DNA of 64,000 nucleotides from AP-15 sp963845735 (GTDB taxonomy: Bacteria; Pseudomonadota; Alphaproteobacteria; ATCC43930; CGMCC-115725). Location: contig CAWJTR010000012.1 of the NCBI GenBank assembly GCA_963845735.1, positions 124,001 through 188,000 on the forward strand, in the 5' to 3' direction. Positions within the stretch are counted from its first letter, which is position 1. Every line of letters starts with the position of its first letter. Below, one piece after another: positions 28,938-37,465 of this stretch. A model generated the notes under the pieces. It saw only the letters and a program-made list of their open reading frames with translations. It was not told where the DNA came from and did no database searches. A program made the translations under genes and the position numbers.

Positions 28938-28965
28938 GAGGGGTGGCGCGAGCCGCCCCTCTTTT
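28938..28965 (+). terminator. Rho-independent terminator after the amidohydrolase gene
   Basis: GAGGGGTGGC, loop GCGA (a GNRA tetraloop), GCCGCCCCTC and then TTTT. A 10-bp stem with one G-U pair and a T-run, about 75 bp after the stop codon. Confidence 0.85.
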
Positions 28966-29035
28966 CGTTACGGCTGCGCCAACATGGCCCGGTCAGCAAG
29001 TGTGGTTGACGGGTTCCAATCGAGTTCGCGCCGAC

Positions 29036-29150
29036 AAAAGAAAAATGGCCCCGGCAGTGCCGGGGCCAAGTTTGAACAGGGAGGCTTCACGTCTGGGAGA
29101 CGTAAGGGTCCAAAGACCCTCTTCCCGGGACTAAATCCCGGGAACCCGAA
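29036..29150 (-). ncRNA. Candidate four-hairpin small RNA with anti-Shine-Dalgarno linker
   Basis: Read on the minus strand this non-coding stretch has four successive perfect hairpins. The first is TTCCCGGGA/TCCCGGGAA (29122-29144), the second AGGGTC/GACCCT (29105-29120), the third ACGTCT/AGACGT with a CCC loop (29089-29103), and the last a terminator (29046-29068). Between the third and fourth an unpaired linker contains CCTCCC (29079-29084), complementary to ribosome-binding sites. This architecture resembles alphaproteobacterial trans-acting sRNAs that expose CCUCC motifs. It lies downstream of lysR on the same strand, so it could be a 3'UTR product or have its own promoter; I see no clear -10/-35. 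Confidence 0.55.
29041..29068 (-). terminator. Strong Rho-independent terminator (minus strand)
   Basis: On the minus strand TGGCCCCGGC, loop ACT, GCCGGGGCCA, then TTTTT. A perfect 10-bp GC-rich stem. It ends lysR transcription and/or the candidate small RNA and faces the terminator at 28938-28965. Confidence 0.85.
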
Positions 29151-29317
29151 TCGGCGGAGAAACCACCGAAAACTCTGTGCGACGTCACATCGCGTGTTCA
29201 GAAGATGGACGATCGAGCACAGTTTCACCACCGGGAATTTGTTCTGGCTCGTCTGCAAAAAGCGCAATCCTCTGATTGCCGTCGAATCGATTTGCCCGAG
29301 CCGCAGATCTGCTCGGC

Positions 29318-30212
29318 TCAGCTGAGCCGAGTCTCGGCCACCTTGCGCAGCAGAAAATCGCGGAACACGCTGATACGCTTCGAGGCCCGCAATTCTTCGG
29401 GGTAGACGAAATAGGCTTCAATTGCCGGCCCGGTCAGCTCCGGCAGCACCCGGACCAGATCACTGTGCTCGGTCGCGATGAAGTCCGACAACGCGGCGAT
29501 CCCGAGCCCGCTGATTACCGCGCGCAGCATCGCGTAAAAATTGTTGACGGCAAGGATCGGTTTTCGCTCCTGACCCGCCTTGACGCCGGCGTCGAGCAGC
29601 CAGTTGACGTTTTGCACCGGCGGTCGAGCGTCCTCGCCGTAGACGATCAGCCGGTGCTTGTCGAGATCCTCGGCCTGCCGCGGCAGACCGTGCTTTTTGA
29701 TGTAATCGGGCGCGGCATAGACATGGGTCGGTACGCTGACGAGATGTCGCTGGATCAGATCCGGCTGGCGTGGCGGCGACATGCGAATCGCCACATCGGC
29801 CTCGCGCATCGACAGATCGAGCTCGGTATCGTCGATCACCATCGTGACCTGGATATCAGGATAGAGATCGAGGAACTCGCGAATCCGCGGGGTCAGCCAG
29901 GTCGAGCCAAAAGCGACCGTCGTGGTGATCTTGAGCGGCCCCTTGGGCCGGTCTTTCGAATTCGGATATCAGCCCTTCGGCCATCGACAGCTTGGCAAAT
30001 ACCTCGCGCGCGGTGTGGAACAACAGCTCGCCCTGCTCGGTCAGGATCAGCCCGCGGGCATGGCGATGGAACAACGGTACGCTGAGGCTCTCCTCGAGCG
30101 CGCTGATCTGACGGCTGACCGCCGACTGGCTCAGGTTCAGCAATTCGCCTGCATGGGTAAAGCTGCCCGCCTCGGCAACCGCGTGAAAGACCCGCAATTT
30201 GTCCCAATCCAT
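29318..30212 (-). CDS. LysR-family transcriptional regulator, frameshifted
   Basis: The N-terminal winged helix-turn-helix reads LRVFHAVAEAGSFTHAGELL and SQSAVSRQISALEESLSVPL. The effector domain continues in a second frame (TELDLSMREADVAIRMSPPR, then the C-terminal AVNNFYAMLRAVISGLGIAA). The break is near 29945 in a CCC/GG-rich stretch; repaired length about 298 aa, the family norm. It starts 45 bp after the trxB stop, a neighbour pair often seen in alphaproteobacteria. The effector is unknown. Confidence 0.87.
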
Positions 30213-30256
30213 TCCACTTCCCCCGACAACGGCCTCACAGCGCCGGCGGGCGCTTG

Positions 30257-31228
30257 CTATTCGGCCGCACGCATGGTCGCGGTTTCCTCCTGCGCCGCGA
30301 GAAATTTCTCCGCTTCGAGCGCCGCCATGCAGCCCATACCGGCGGCGGTGACCGCCTGACGAAATATTTTGTCCTTTACATCACCCGCGGCAAAGACCCC
30401 AGGAACCCCGGTTTCGGTCGAATCAGCGCGGGCGATTACGTACCCCTCCGGGTCGAGCGGCAGCTGGCCCGCGACCAGACCGGTGACCGGAGTGTGGCCA
30501 ATCGCGATAAACACACCCTCGCAAGGGTGATCCAACAGAGCGCCGGTGCGCAGGTTGCGCAACCGCACTCCGGTCACCTGGGGCGGTTCAGGCTCGCCGA
30601 GTATTTCCTCGACCACGGCGTCCCAAATGACGTCGATCTTCGGATGGCGGAACAGCCGGTCCTGCAATATCTTTTCCGCCCTTAGCGCATCGCGGCGATG
30701 GACCAAGGTAACGCGTCGCGCGTGGTTTGTCAGATACAGCGCTTCTTCTACCGCGGTGTTGCCGCCGCCGACGACGACGACTTCCTTGCCGCGAAAGAAA
30801 AACCCGTCGCAGGTGGCGCAGGCCGAGACCCCGAAGCCGCGAAACATCTCTTCGCTCGGCAAGCCGAGCCAGCGCGCCTGCGCGCCGGTGGCGAGGACCA
30901 AGGTGTCGCCGACATATATATCTCCCGAATCGCCGGTCGCGACAAATGGCCGGCGCCCCAGATCGACCGATTCGATCATGTCGAGAACGACCCTGGTCCC
31001 GACGTGCTCGGCTTGCCGCTGCATCTGCTCCATCAGCCACGGGCCCTGAATGACTTCGGCAAATCCGGGAAAATTCTCGACATCAGTGGTGATCGTCAGC
31101 TGACCGCCCGGCTGCAACCCGGTGACGAGAAGTGGATCGAGATTGGCGCGCGCGGCGTAGATGGCCGCGGTGTAGCCGGCCGGCCCAGCGCCGATTATCA
31201 AGACCTTGCTGTGGTAGCGTTCGGACAT
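30257..31228 (-). CDS. trxB: Thioredoxin reductase
   Basis: 323 aa NADPH- and FAD-dependent enzyme that re-reduces thioredoxin. KVLIIGAGPAGYTAAIYAAR is the FAD motif, SACATCDGFFF holds the redox Cys137-Ala-Thr-Cys140, VVVVGGGNTAVEEALYL is the NADPH motif, and GVFAAGDVKDKIFRQAVTAA the second FAD contact. The window also holds trxC. The frame is intact. Its C-terminal Glu/Ala-rich tail is a little longer than in E. coli. Confidence 0.95.
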   Translation of the reverse strand: MSERYHSKVLIIGAGPAGYTAAIYAARANLDPLLVTGLQPGGQLTITTDVENFPGFAEVIQGPWLMEQMQRQAEHVGTRVVLDMIESVDLGRRPFVATGDSGDIYVGDTLVLATGAQARWLGLPSEEMFRGFGVSACATCDGFFFRGKEVVVVGGGNTAVEEALYLTNHARRVTLVHRRDALRAEKILQDRLFRHPKIDVIWDAVVEEILGEPEPPQVTGVRLRNLRTGALLDHPCEGVFIAIGHTPVTGLVAGQLPLDPEGYVIARADSTETGVPGVFAAGDVKDKIFRQAVTAAGMGCMAALEAEKFLAAQEETATMRAAE

Positions 31229-31301
31229 ATCACGAGAATCCAGTCGATGACGCTTACTATATTATTTCACACGCCAGCAACTTTAAGGTATCGAAGGCAC
31301 G

Positions 31302-33230
31302 CTAAAATCCGAACATGTGATCGAGGCTGAAAGCGCCGTCGGCGCGGAGAAGCCCGTGATAGCCGAAAAGCCGACAGGTCGTATCGCGGATGATGGCATA
31401 AGCGCCGGCACCCGCGCGGGCGCGCGCAGCGGTGTCGAACAGTGTGTGGTACCGCCATAGCTGCGAGCCCGAGCATGGGATCGCCATGCTGGCGCGCGCG
31501 ATTTCTCCGCCGTCTTGATCATAAAGAATGATCTCGGTGGCGCTCATCGGTCGCCACGGCCGAGAGGCTGGATAGATCAGGTGACACATCGTGTCGTAGC
31601 CGCTCTCGCCGAGCCGCAAAAACAGCCGGGTGGATAAACCCGGTGGCCGGCCGCTGTAGGATTGGGGCTCGTCGCGATAGGTCAAAAGCGTGTTGAAAAC
31701 ATGAGCGCCAAAGCTGGTTTCGGCGGCGTGGCCACTCGCGCGGTGGCGGTAGCGAAAGATCGCGTGCAGCCAACCGTCGGCTTCCCCCCCCTCAGAAAAG
31801 TCGTAAGCAAGCTCGACATGGCCATAGCCGTCGCCCAGTGCATCGATCCCCGCCTCCTCGTCGAGATCGAGCGCGGTCGCATGCCCCCGCGGTAAGCGCC
31901 CAAGTCGCCGACGAAAAACCTCGTTCCCCTCCCGGTCATAGACGATAGCCATGATCGGCAGCTCCGCTTGGCTGATCGTCATTGGCGTCGGCAGCACGAG
32001 GGTAGCCCAAGATGCGCGCGGTAGGACCGGGGCCGGCAGGAGATAACCCTTGCCGAGCACGCCGGCGAGGGTCGGCAAGTCGGGGTCGGGCATCAAGTCG
32101 GTGCGCTCGACGTTGACGTGGGCGATCCTGCGGCGCCCCTGGTCGATCACCTCGTAGCGCGGGCGCACCATATGCTTGCCGGCGCGCAGCTCGATCTGCG
32201 CCGGCCAGGCAAGATCGGGCAACAACGCCGCGACGTCGACGGCCCGGCTCGCAAAGGGCGCAATCGGCTCAGCAAACGGCACTACCCGATTGTCGCCCAT
32301 CCGGTTCAAGCCGATCGCGCCTGGCGGGATCGGTATCGGATGGCTGTTCTGAACCCAGAGCACGACTTGTTCGCCGGGTGCCGGCGCCGGGAGGCCCGCA
32401 TAGCGATCCGCCGGCCACGCATTGGCGTCGTGCGTCGCGGAAAGTGACCGATCGCCGCCGTCTGCCGGGTCGGCGCCGCCATCGCCGAAGATGTCGAGAG
32501 CGTACTTGACGACATCGTGCCCGGCCGCTCCGACCGCATGGAGAAACAGCTGGCCGCAGAATTCGGGCAACCGGAAGCGCGCGCGAATCTCGCGGCTGTC
32601 GAGAATGATTGCGCCGGCTCCTGGCCCGCGCTTCGCGCACCACTCGGCAAGGGTTGCACCGTCGGCGCCAAACAACGTCATCCAGCAGGTGACCGCGTCG
32701 GCCCCGTAGCTCGACCAATAATTTGCCGTGACGAGGCGCGTATGAAGCTCGTCAGTGTCGCGGAAAAAGGCAAAATTGGTCGCGAAGTTCAGCGGGTCGA
32801 GATAGGCGCGACGGTTGGTCAGGCGATCGGGCGGGATGCGCATCATGTCGAGGCTGAAGACGGGCGCGCCTCGCGGCAAATAGGGTTCTATCTGCGCGAT
32901 CAACCGCTCAGCATCGAAAGCGACGACGAACACCGAGCGCCCGCCCGAATCGGACAGCTTGGGCACTAGCTCTGCGGCGCGGTCTAGAATCCTGCTGCCG
33001 AATCGCTCTACTTGCGGGACATAGACTCCGGCGATTTCGATTTCGAAGAGACTGAACAGTTCGGCGAAGGCCGAAATCGCGCCACCCGGGTCGTAAATCG
33101 CCACCGGAGCATTGTCGGCGAGCGCCGCAAGTAATGCTTGGCCGGGCTGGGCCGCCCGCGGATGCGTCAGCGCTTTGTAGAGGGTGTTTCCCCCGGTCGC
33201 GTTGTCAAAGGTCCCGATCCGCAGCACCAT
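31302..33230 (-). CDS. Large hypothetical protein, 642 aa, no recognised family
   Basis: One uninterrupted 642-codon frame, unusual in this indel-rich sequence. The first 230 residues look like an alpha/beta Rossmann-type domain: APVAIYDPGGAISAFAELF, SVFVVAFDAERLIAQIEPYL. From about 290 a beta-rich part begins (QVVLWVQNSHPIPIPPGAIG, IELRAGKHMVRPRYEVID), with a possible second sandwich after 400. No signal peptide, membrane segment or catalytic motif known to me. It lies upstream of trxB on the same strand with about 73 bp between. Function unknown. Confidence 0.75.
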   Translation of the reverse strand: MVLRIGTFDNATGGNTLYKALTHPRAAQPGQALLAALADNAPVAIYDPGGAISAFAELFSLFEIEIAGVYVPQVERFGSRILDRAAELVPKLSDSGGRSVFVVAFDAERLIAQIEPYLPRGAPVFSLDMMRIPPDRLTNRRAYLDPLNFATNFAFFRDTDELHTRLVTANYWSSYGADAVTCWMTLFGADGATLAEWCAKRGPGAGAIILDSREIRARFRLPEFCGQLFLHAVGAAGHDVVKYALDIFGDGGADPADGGDRSLSATHDANAWPADRYAGLPAPAPGEQVVLWVQNSHPIPIPPGAIGLNRMGDNRVVPFAEPIAPFASRAVDVAALLPDLAWPAQIELRAGKHMVRPRYEVIDQGRRRIAHVNVERTDLMPDPDLPTLAGVLGKGYLLPAPVLPRASWATLVLPTPMTISQAELPIMAIVYDREGNEVFRRRLGRLPRGHATALDLDEEAGIDALGDGYGHVELAYDFSEGGEADGWLHAIFRYRHRASGHAAETSFGAHVFNTLLTYRDEPQSYSGRPPGLSTRLFLRLGESGYDTMCHLIYPASRPWRPMSATEIILYDQDGGEIARASMAIPCSGSQLWRYHTLFDTAARARAGAGAYAIIRDTTCRLFGYHGLLRADGAFSLDHMFGF

Positions 33231-33357
33231 GATGATGAGCCGATACTACACCCGCTGCCGCGGGCGCAAGCGAGCGGCCATCGCTCGACCCCACCGGGGC
33301 GACCACGCTCTGATGCCAAAAGATCGCACGCTTCCTCGCCGGCCCGATCGTCCGCCG

Positions 33358-33870
33358 CTACCGTTCGAGGCCCGCCAGATCGACGACGCGGGGCTGGTGC
33401 CCACAGGCGGCGATAAAGCGCAACAGATCGGCCGGTGCGATGGCGGTGGTGCGGTCGTTCTCCAGTGGGTGGTAGTTGAGCGGGTCGCAGTCGAGCATCG
33501 CACGATCGAGCACCGGAGTAACCCGATGCGCGCGGTCGTTGACGAGGGCGAACGGCGTTACGCTGCCCGGCCGCACGCCCAATAACGCCCCGAGGTCGGC
33601 GGCGGCGCCAAACGAAAACCGCGGCGCCGCAAGGCGGATGGCCAGCTTGTTGAGATCGATGCGGCGCTCTTCGAGCATGATAACCAGCCAAAAACCGCCC
33701 TTTTTGTCTTTGAGAAAGAGACTCTTGCAATGGCCGCCCGGCAATTGCCCGCGAGCTGCCGCCGCCTCGGCGACGGTAAACACCGGCGGATGTGAGACGG
33801 TCTGATGGGCAATACCGAGCGCATCGAGGCGCCTGAACAGTTGTTCAGGCGTGAGCGGCACAGAAGGCAT
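33358..33870 (-). CDS. proX: YbaK/ProX-type aminoacyl-tRNA deacylase
   Basis: 170 aa. The start LTPEQLFRRLDALGIAHQTV, then SHPPVFTVAEAAAARGQLPG, CKSLFLKDKKGGFWLVIM and PGSVTPFALVND fit the ProX/YbaK INS-like editing family, which hydrolyses mischarged Ala- or Cys-tRNA(Pro) in trans. The conserved Lys in KSLFLKD is visible. I start at ATG 33870, where similarity begins; the longer frame would run into the tRNA-Gly region. Cytoplasmic. Confidence 0.85.
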   Translation of the reverse strand: MPSVPLTPEQLFRRLDALGIAHQTVSHPPVFTVAEAAAARGQLPGGHCKSLFLKDKKGGFWLVIMLEERRIDLNKLAIRLAAPRFSFGAAADLGALLGVRPGSVTPFALVNDRAHRVTPVLDRAMLDCDPLNYHPLENDRTTAIAPADLLRFIAACGHQPRVVDLAGLER

Positions 33871-34001
33871 AGCCGCCACGATGCCGATCGGCGTTCCCGC
33901 AGGCAAGCCCCTAGGGCGACAACCTTGGGACGCAAGTCTTGCAAAGTTGCCGCGCCCGATTATCATGCGCGCCGGATGAACGCGGCCAGATCGGTCGCGG
34001 C

Positions 34002-34076
34002 GCGGGCGTAGCTCAGGGGTAGAGCACAACCTTGCCAAGGTTGGGGTCGAGGGTTCGAATCCCTTCGCCCGCTCCA
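34002..34076 (+). tRNA. tRNA-Gly (GCC)
   Basis: 75 nt including an encoded CCA. The 7-bp acceptor stem is GCGGGCG/CGCCCGC, the D-arm starts GTAGCTCAGGGGTAGAGC, the anticodon stem ACCTT/AAGGT flanks loop bases with GCC, and the T-arm has GGTTCGAATCC. A run of T follows a few bases after the CCA. Confidence 0.97.
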
Positions 34077-34344
34077 GATTTTTTCAACGGCTTAAGACGA
34101 TGCTCAGCGAAGGCGGTGACGGCGGCGGGCCAAAGGGCTTGCCCGCGTCGATGACGGCTTAGCCTGGTGGCACCGCATACTCCCGGCGAAGGACACCGGA
34201 TTGCCGCACCAGCTTTAGTGATCTTGCGCCGGGGTCGATGAAATCGTCGATGACCGGCCCGAAACGATCCCTCAGAGGCCGCGAGGTTGCGGGGTCGGGG
34301 CGTTTTCGCTACAAGCCAATTCGACGGTGAGATTGGGGAGGAGG

Positions 34345-35154
34345 ATGACGTTGCCGGCTACGGACGCAGCTGCAGGAGCTGCCGCCAGCGCCGCCGATGT
34401 TCGGGCCTATTGGGATCGTCGCCCGTGCAACATCCGGCATTCTCAGTTGACCGTGGGCAGTAGAGAGTATTTCGACGAGGTCGAAGCCCGTAAATATATG
34501 GTCGAACCGCACATCCCGGGATTTGCCCAATTTCCGAGATGGAGAGGCAAGCGCGTGCTGGAGATCGGCTGCGGGATCGGCACTGACGCGGTCAATTTCG
34601 CTCGCGCCGGCGCCCACTACACCGGGGTCGAATTGTCGGAAGTCAGTCTCGCCTTGACCAAGCAGCGGTTCGCGGTATTCGGTTTGGACGGCCAATTTTA
34701 CAACTGCAACGCGGAGCATCTGACCACGACGATCGGTCTGCACAGCTTCGACCTCGTCTACTCATTTGGCGTGATCCACCACACGCCGAACCAGCGCGCC
34801 GTCATCGAACAGGCGCGACAGGTAATTGGCGACGATGGGGAGTTGCGGATCATGCTCTATTCCGAGCATTCGTGGAAGGCGATCATGATCGAAGCGGGTT
34901 TTGATCAACCCGAAGCCCAGGCCGGCTGTCCGATCGCGACCCCCTATACGCGCGGTATGATCGAGGAGCTGATGGCCGGGCTCTTTACGATCGAGTTGGC
35001 TGAACAGGCCCACATCTTTCCCTATAAAATCGAAAAGTACGTCCGATACGAATATGAGATCGAACCCTGGTTCAAGGCCATGCCGCCGGCCATGTTCGCC
35101 GCGCTCGAACGGCGCCTCGGCTGGCATTATCTGGTCGTGGCCAGACCGGCTTGA
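34345..35154 (+). CDS. Class I SAM-dependent methyltransferase in a surface-sugar locus
   Basis: About 269 aa. Motif I is VLEIGCGIGTDAVNFARAGA, followed by YTGVELSEVSLALT and the motif-IV region DLVYSFGVIHHTPNQRAVIE. The GxGxG-D pattern and the post-core are those of small-molecule or sugar methyltransferases. GGGGAGGAGG lies directly before the ATG at 34345. Downstream are a glycosyltransferase stub and a nucleotide-sugar epimerase, so the acceptor is plausibly a sugar or sugar nucleotide of a polysaccharide; this is inference from context. Confidence 0.85.
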   Translation: MTLPATDAAAGAAASAADVRAYWDRRPCNIRHSQLTVGSREYFDEVEARKYMVEPHIPGFAQFPRWRGKRVLEIGCGIGTDAVNFARAGAHYTGVELSEVSLALTKQRFAVFGLDGQFYNCNAEHLTTTIGLHSFDLVYSFGVIHHTPNQRAVIEQARQVIGDDGELRIMLYSEHSWKAIMIEAGFDQPEAQAGCPIATPYTRGMIEELMAGLFTIELAEQAHIFPYKIEKYVRYEYEIEPWFKAMPPAMFAALERRLGWHYLVVARPA

Positions 35155-35265
35155 GCTGGTCCGGGCGCTGTTGTCGAATTGTCCCGAACCCAGTCCTTCC
35201 GGTGTCCAGCGCTGCGAACTTGTTTGCGACGGCTTCCGGCCTGCGCCGCACTCCGGAGAGGCTAG

Positions 35266-35436
35266 ATGCTGTCGATCGTCGTCTACGGGCGCAACGACAA
35301 CCACGGCTACAATCTTCACAAGCGAGCGGCCGTCAGCATCAATTGCCTGGCCGAAATGTTGCGCGACCCGGCTGATGAGCTGATCTCATCCGTCGTAAAT
35401 CATGCGCCGGTCTCTTTGTTCGCTCAGGTGAGATGA
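35266..35436 (+). pseudogene. N-terminal stub of a glycosyltransferase (56 codons)
   Basis: The ORF starts LSIVVYGRNDNHGYNLHKRA and continues AVSINCLAEMLRDPADELI, which matches my recollection of the N-terminus of a polysaccharide glycosyltransferase family that continues with an FVDYNTP segment. After about 40 residues the similarity stops and a 16-residue unrelated tail ends at TGA 35434. GGAGAG precedes the ATG. The stop overlaps the epimerase's first possible ATG (ATGA), so the truncated frame may still couple translation of the next gene. Most of the enzyme has been deleted. Confidence 0.6.
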
Positions 35437-35438
35437 GG

Positions 35439-36413
35439 ATGTCGATAAAGACAGCGTTGGTGTGTGGAGCCGGAGGCTTCATCGGCGGACACTTGGTCAA
35501 GCGGCTCAAGCGGGACGGCTTTTGGGTACGCGGGGTCGACTTGAAATTGCATGAATATGCGGAGAGCGAAGCAGACGACTTTGTGGTCGGCGATTTGCGC
35601 GACCCCTATTTTTGCCGTCAGGTGGTCGATCGGCAGTTCGATGAGACCTATCAGCTGGCCGCGGATATGGGCGGCGCCGGGTTTATTTTCACCGGCGAGA
35701 ATGACGCCGACATCGTGCACAATTCCGCGACGATCAATCTCAACATTCTCGACGCCTGCCATAAGCGTTTGATCAAGCGGATCTTCTACTCTTCTTCCGC
35801 ATGCATATATCCGGCCTACAACCAAGAGAACCCGGATTCGCCCAATTGTGAGGAAAGTTCGGTCTATCCCGCGGCGCCCGACAGCGAATACGGCTGGGAA
35901 AAGCTGTTCAGCGAGCGCTTGTATTTGACTTACGGCCGTTGCTATGGGATGGAGCCGCGGATTGCCCGGTACCACAATATTTTCGGCCCCGAAGGGACCT
36001 GGAGCGGCGGTCGCGAGAAGGTGCCGGCCGCGCTCTGCCGCAAGATCGCAGCCGCCGATAACGGCGAGATAGAGATCTGGGGCGACGGCCAGCAGACACG
36101 CTCGTTCCTCTACGTCTCGGAATGCGTTGCGGGCACGGTTTTACTGATGCGCTCGGGTTTCACCGGACCCATGAATATTGGTTCCGAGGAAATGGTAACC
36201 ATTGATCATCTCGCTGACCTGATCATGAGCATCGCCGGAAAGCGGCTCGATAAGCGCCACATTCCGGGCCCACTCGGCGTCAGAGGCCGCAATTCTGATA
36301 ACCGCCTGATCCGGACTAAGCTCGGCTGGGCGCCATCGCAGCGGCTAGTCGCCGGTCTCGAGCCGACCTACGCCTGGATCGAGCGCCAGGTTCACGCCAA
36401 TCCGCCGCACTGA
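35439..36413 (+). CDS. NAD-dependent nucleotide-sugar epimerase (GDP-mannose 3,5-epimerase-like)
   Basis: About 324 aa extended SDR. The NAD motif is ALVCGAGGFIGGHLVKRL, followed by the GME-like ADMGGAGFIFTGENDADIVH, the active-site region SSSACIYPAYNQ, YGWEKLFSERL with the catalytic Tyr-xxx-Lys, and RYHNIFGPEGTWSGGREK. These match the GDP-mannose 3,5-epimerase group, which makes GDP-L-galactose or related sugars. AGGTGAG lies 6 nt before ATG 35439; an ATG at 35433 is the alternative. With the methyltransferase it suggests synthesis of an unusual sugar for an external polysaccharide. Confidence 0.85.
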   Translation: MSIKTALVCGAGGFIGGHLVKRLKRDGFWVRGVDLKLHEYAESEADDFVVGDLRDPYFCRQVVDRQFDETYQLAADMGGAGFIFTGENDADIVHNSATINLNILDACHKRLIKRIFYSSSACIYPAYNQENPDSPNCEESSVYPAAPDSEYGWEKLFSERLYLTYGRCYGMEPRIARYHNIFGPEGTWSGGREKVPAALCRKIAAADNGEIEIWGDGQQTRSFLYVSECVAGTVLLMRSGFTGPMNIGSEEMVTIDHLADLIMSIAGKRLDKRHIPGPLGVRGRNSDNRLIRTKLGWAPSQRLVAGLEPTYAWIERQVHANPPH

Positions 36414-36586
36414 GCGAGCTTTCTTCGGCTGCTTACCGTGCCTTCGAGTGTGGATTTCGGGACGACGGCAGCGTCCGCCGAGGCTACGGCCTCCTCCGGC
36501 GAAGCGACGAAGGAATAGAAGAATTTTTTTCGCCTCGTGGCCGGGAGGCGAACGCACAAATCTGGTCGTCGACTGCCGGCAGCTGC

Positions 36587-36842
36587 TCACTGGTGCGCCC
36601 TGCTGTTGTCTGATTCGGGTGGCACAGCTAGGCCAACATCCTTTACCGCCGTCGGTATAGCTGCGGCAGTGGACGCGGCAGAATAATCCCTCGCCTTGGC
36701 AGTCACGAAACCGCCGAGTGGCGCGAAGTGCTTCAGGCCATGGCGGCCAAACGGAGACAGCAAGACGTTGAGCAATGGAGTGTCGCCAACGGCCAACAAA
36801 GGCTTTGGCGTCGCCACAGAGTATGAACGCCAGCCGGATCAT
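36587..36842 (-). pseudogene. Remnant of a heptose-1-phosphate guanylyltransferase (HddC-like)
   Basis: The ATG at 36842 overlaps the gmhA stop (ATGA). The first residues MIRLAFILCG fit a nucleotidyltransferase start. The sequence then jumps frame to TPKPLLAVGDTPLLNVLLSP, FGRHGLKHFAPLGGFVTAKA and RDYSAAST, the family's second segment. The nucleotide-binding GGLGTRL-type loop is missing, and the frame ends after about 75 residues, so this is an internally deleted, truncated copy. In intact loci hddC follows gmhA and makes GDP-D-glycero-D-manno-heptose. Confidence 0.55.
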
Positions 36843-37465
36843 TCGGCGCGGTCGGTAAGCCCTTGAGTCTGATCCAATTTCGGAAACAGCCGCTCCTCGA
36901 CGAGCCCGCAAATAATGTGGCCGGCGGTGATATGGAGTTGCTGGATCAGCGGCGTCGTGTCAGCGGGCGCATAAAGGCAGAGATGGCAACGCGCGGCCAT
37001 CTCGCCCCCGCTCCTACCGGTAAAGCCGACGACGACCAAACCCGTGGACCGCGCCGCGTCGATCGCGCGCAAAATGTTCGGCGAGCGCCCCGAGGTCGAG
37101 ATCGCGATCAGCACATCGCCGGCAACTCCAAGACCCAGCACCTGCCGCTCGAATACCCGGTCATAGCCATAATCATTGCCGATCGCGGTCAGCACTGAGC
37201 TGTCGGTGGTGAGCGCGATGGCGGGGAGCGGGGCGCGGTCGTAATTGAGCCGGGAGAGAAACTCGCCGGCGAGGTGCTGGGCATCTCCGGCGCTGCCGCC
37301 ATTGCCGGCAAACAGCACCTTCCTTCCGGCTGCGATCGCCTCGACCAGCCGATCGACAATCGCCTCGGCTGTCGCCAGAAAGGCGGCGTCGTCGATCGCT
37401 GCCTGGACCGCGTCGCGAGACTGGCCGAGATAATCGACGATCGAGGCTGTTGGTTCACTTGTCAT
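36839..37465 (-). CDS. gmhA: Sedoheptulose-7-phosphate isomerase (SIS domain)
   Basis: 208 aa with one SIS domain: VLFAGNGGSAGDAQHLAGEF, the GmhA signature, and VLIAISTSGRSPNILRAIDA, the phosphosugar-binding Ser loop. The C-terminal QQLHITAGHIICGLVEERLF contains the conserved His and Glu. It converts sedoheptulose 7-phosphate to D-glycero-D-manno-heptose 7-phosphate, the first step to ADP- or GDP-heptose for LPS or S-layer sugars. Its downstream partner is broken, so the pathway at this locus may be incomplete. Confidence 0.93.
   Translation of the reverse strand: MTSEPTASIVDYLGQSRDAVQAAIDDAAFLATAEAIVDRLVEAIAAGRKVLFAGNGGSAGDAQHLAGEFLSRLNYDRAPLPAIALTTDSSVLTAIGNDYGYDRVFERQVLGLGVAGDVLIAISTSGRSPNILRAIDAARSTGLVVVGFTGRSGGEMAARCHLCLYAPADTTPLIQQLHITAGHIICGLVEERLFPKLDQTQGLTDRAE

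Noticed and set aside
28860..29320. CRISPR-like array suggested by repeated palindromes
   Set aside because: The stems differ in sequence and there is no regular repeat-spacer spacing; no cas genes are in the window.
36525..36552. Inverted repeat TTCGCCTC/GAGGCGAA next to a T-run, as a terminator
   Set aside because: The T-run is on the wrong side of the stem for transcription in either direction.
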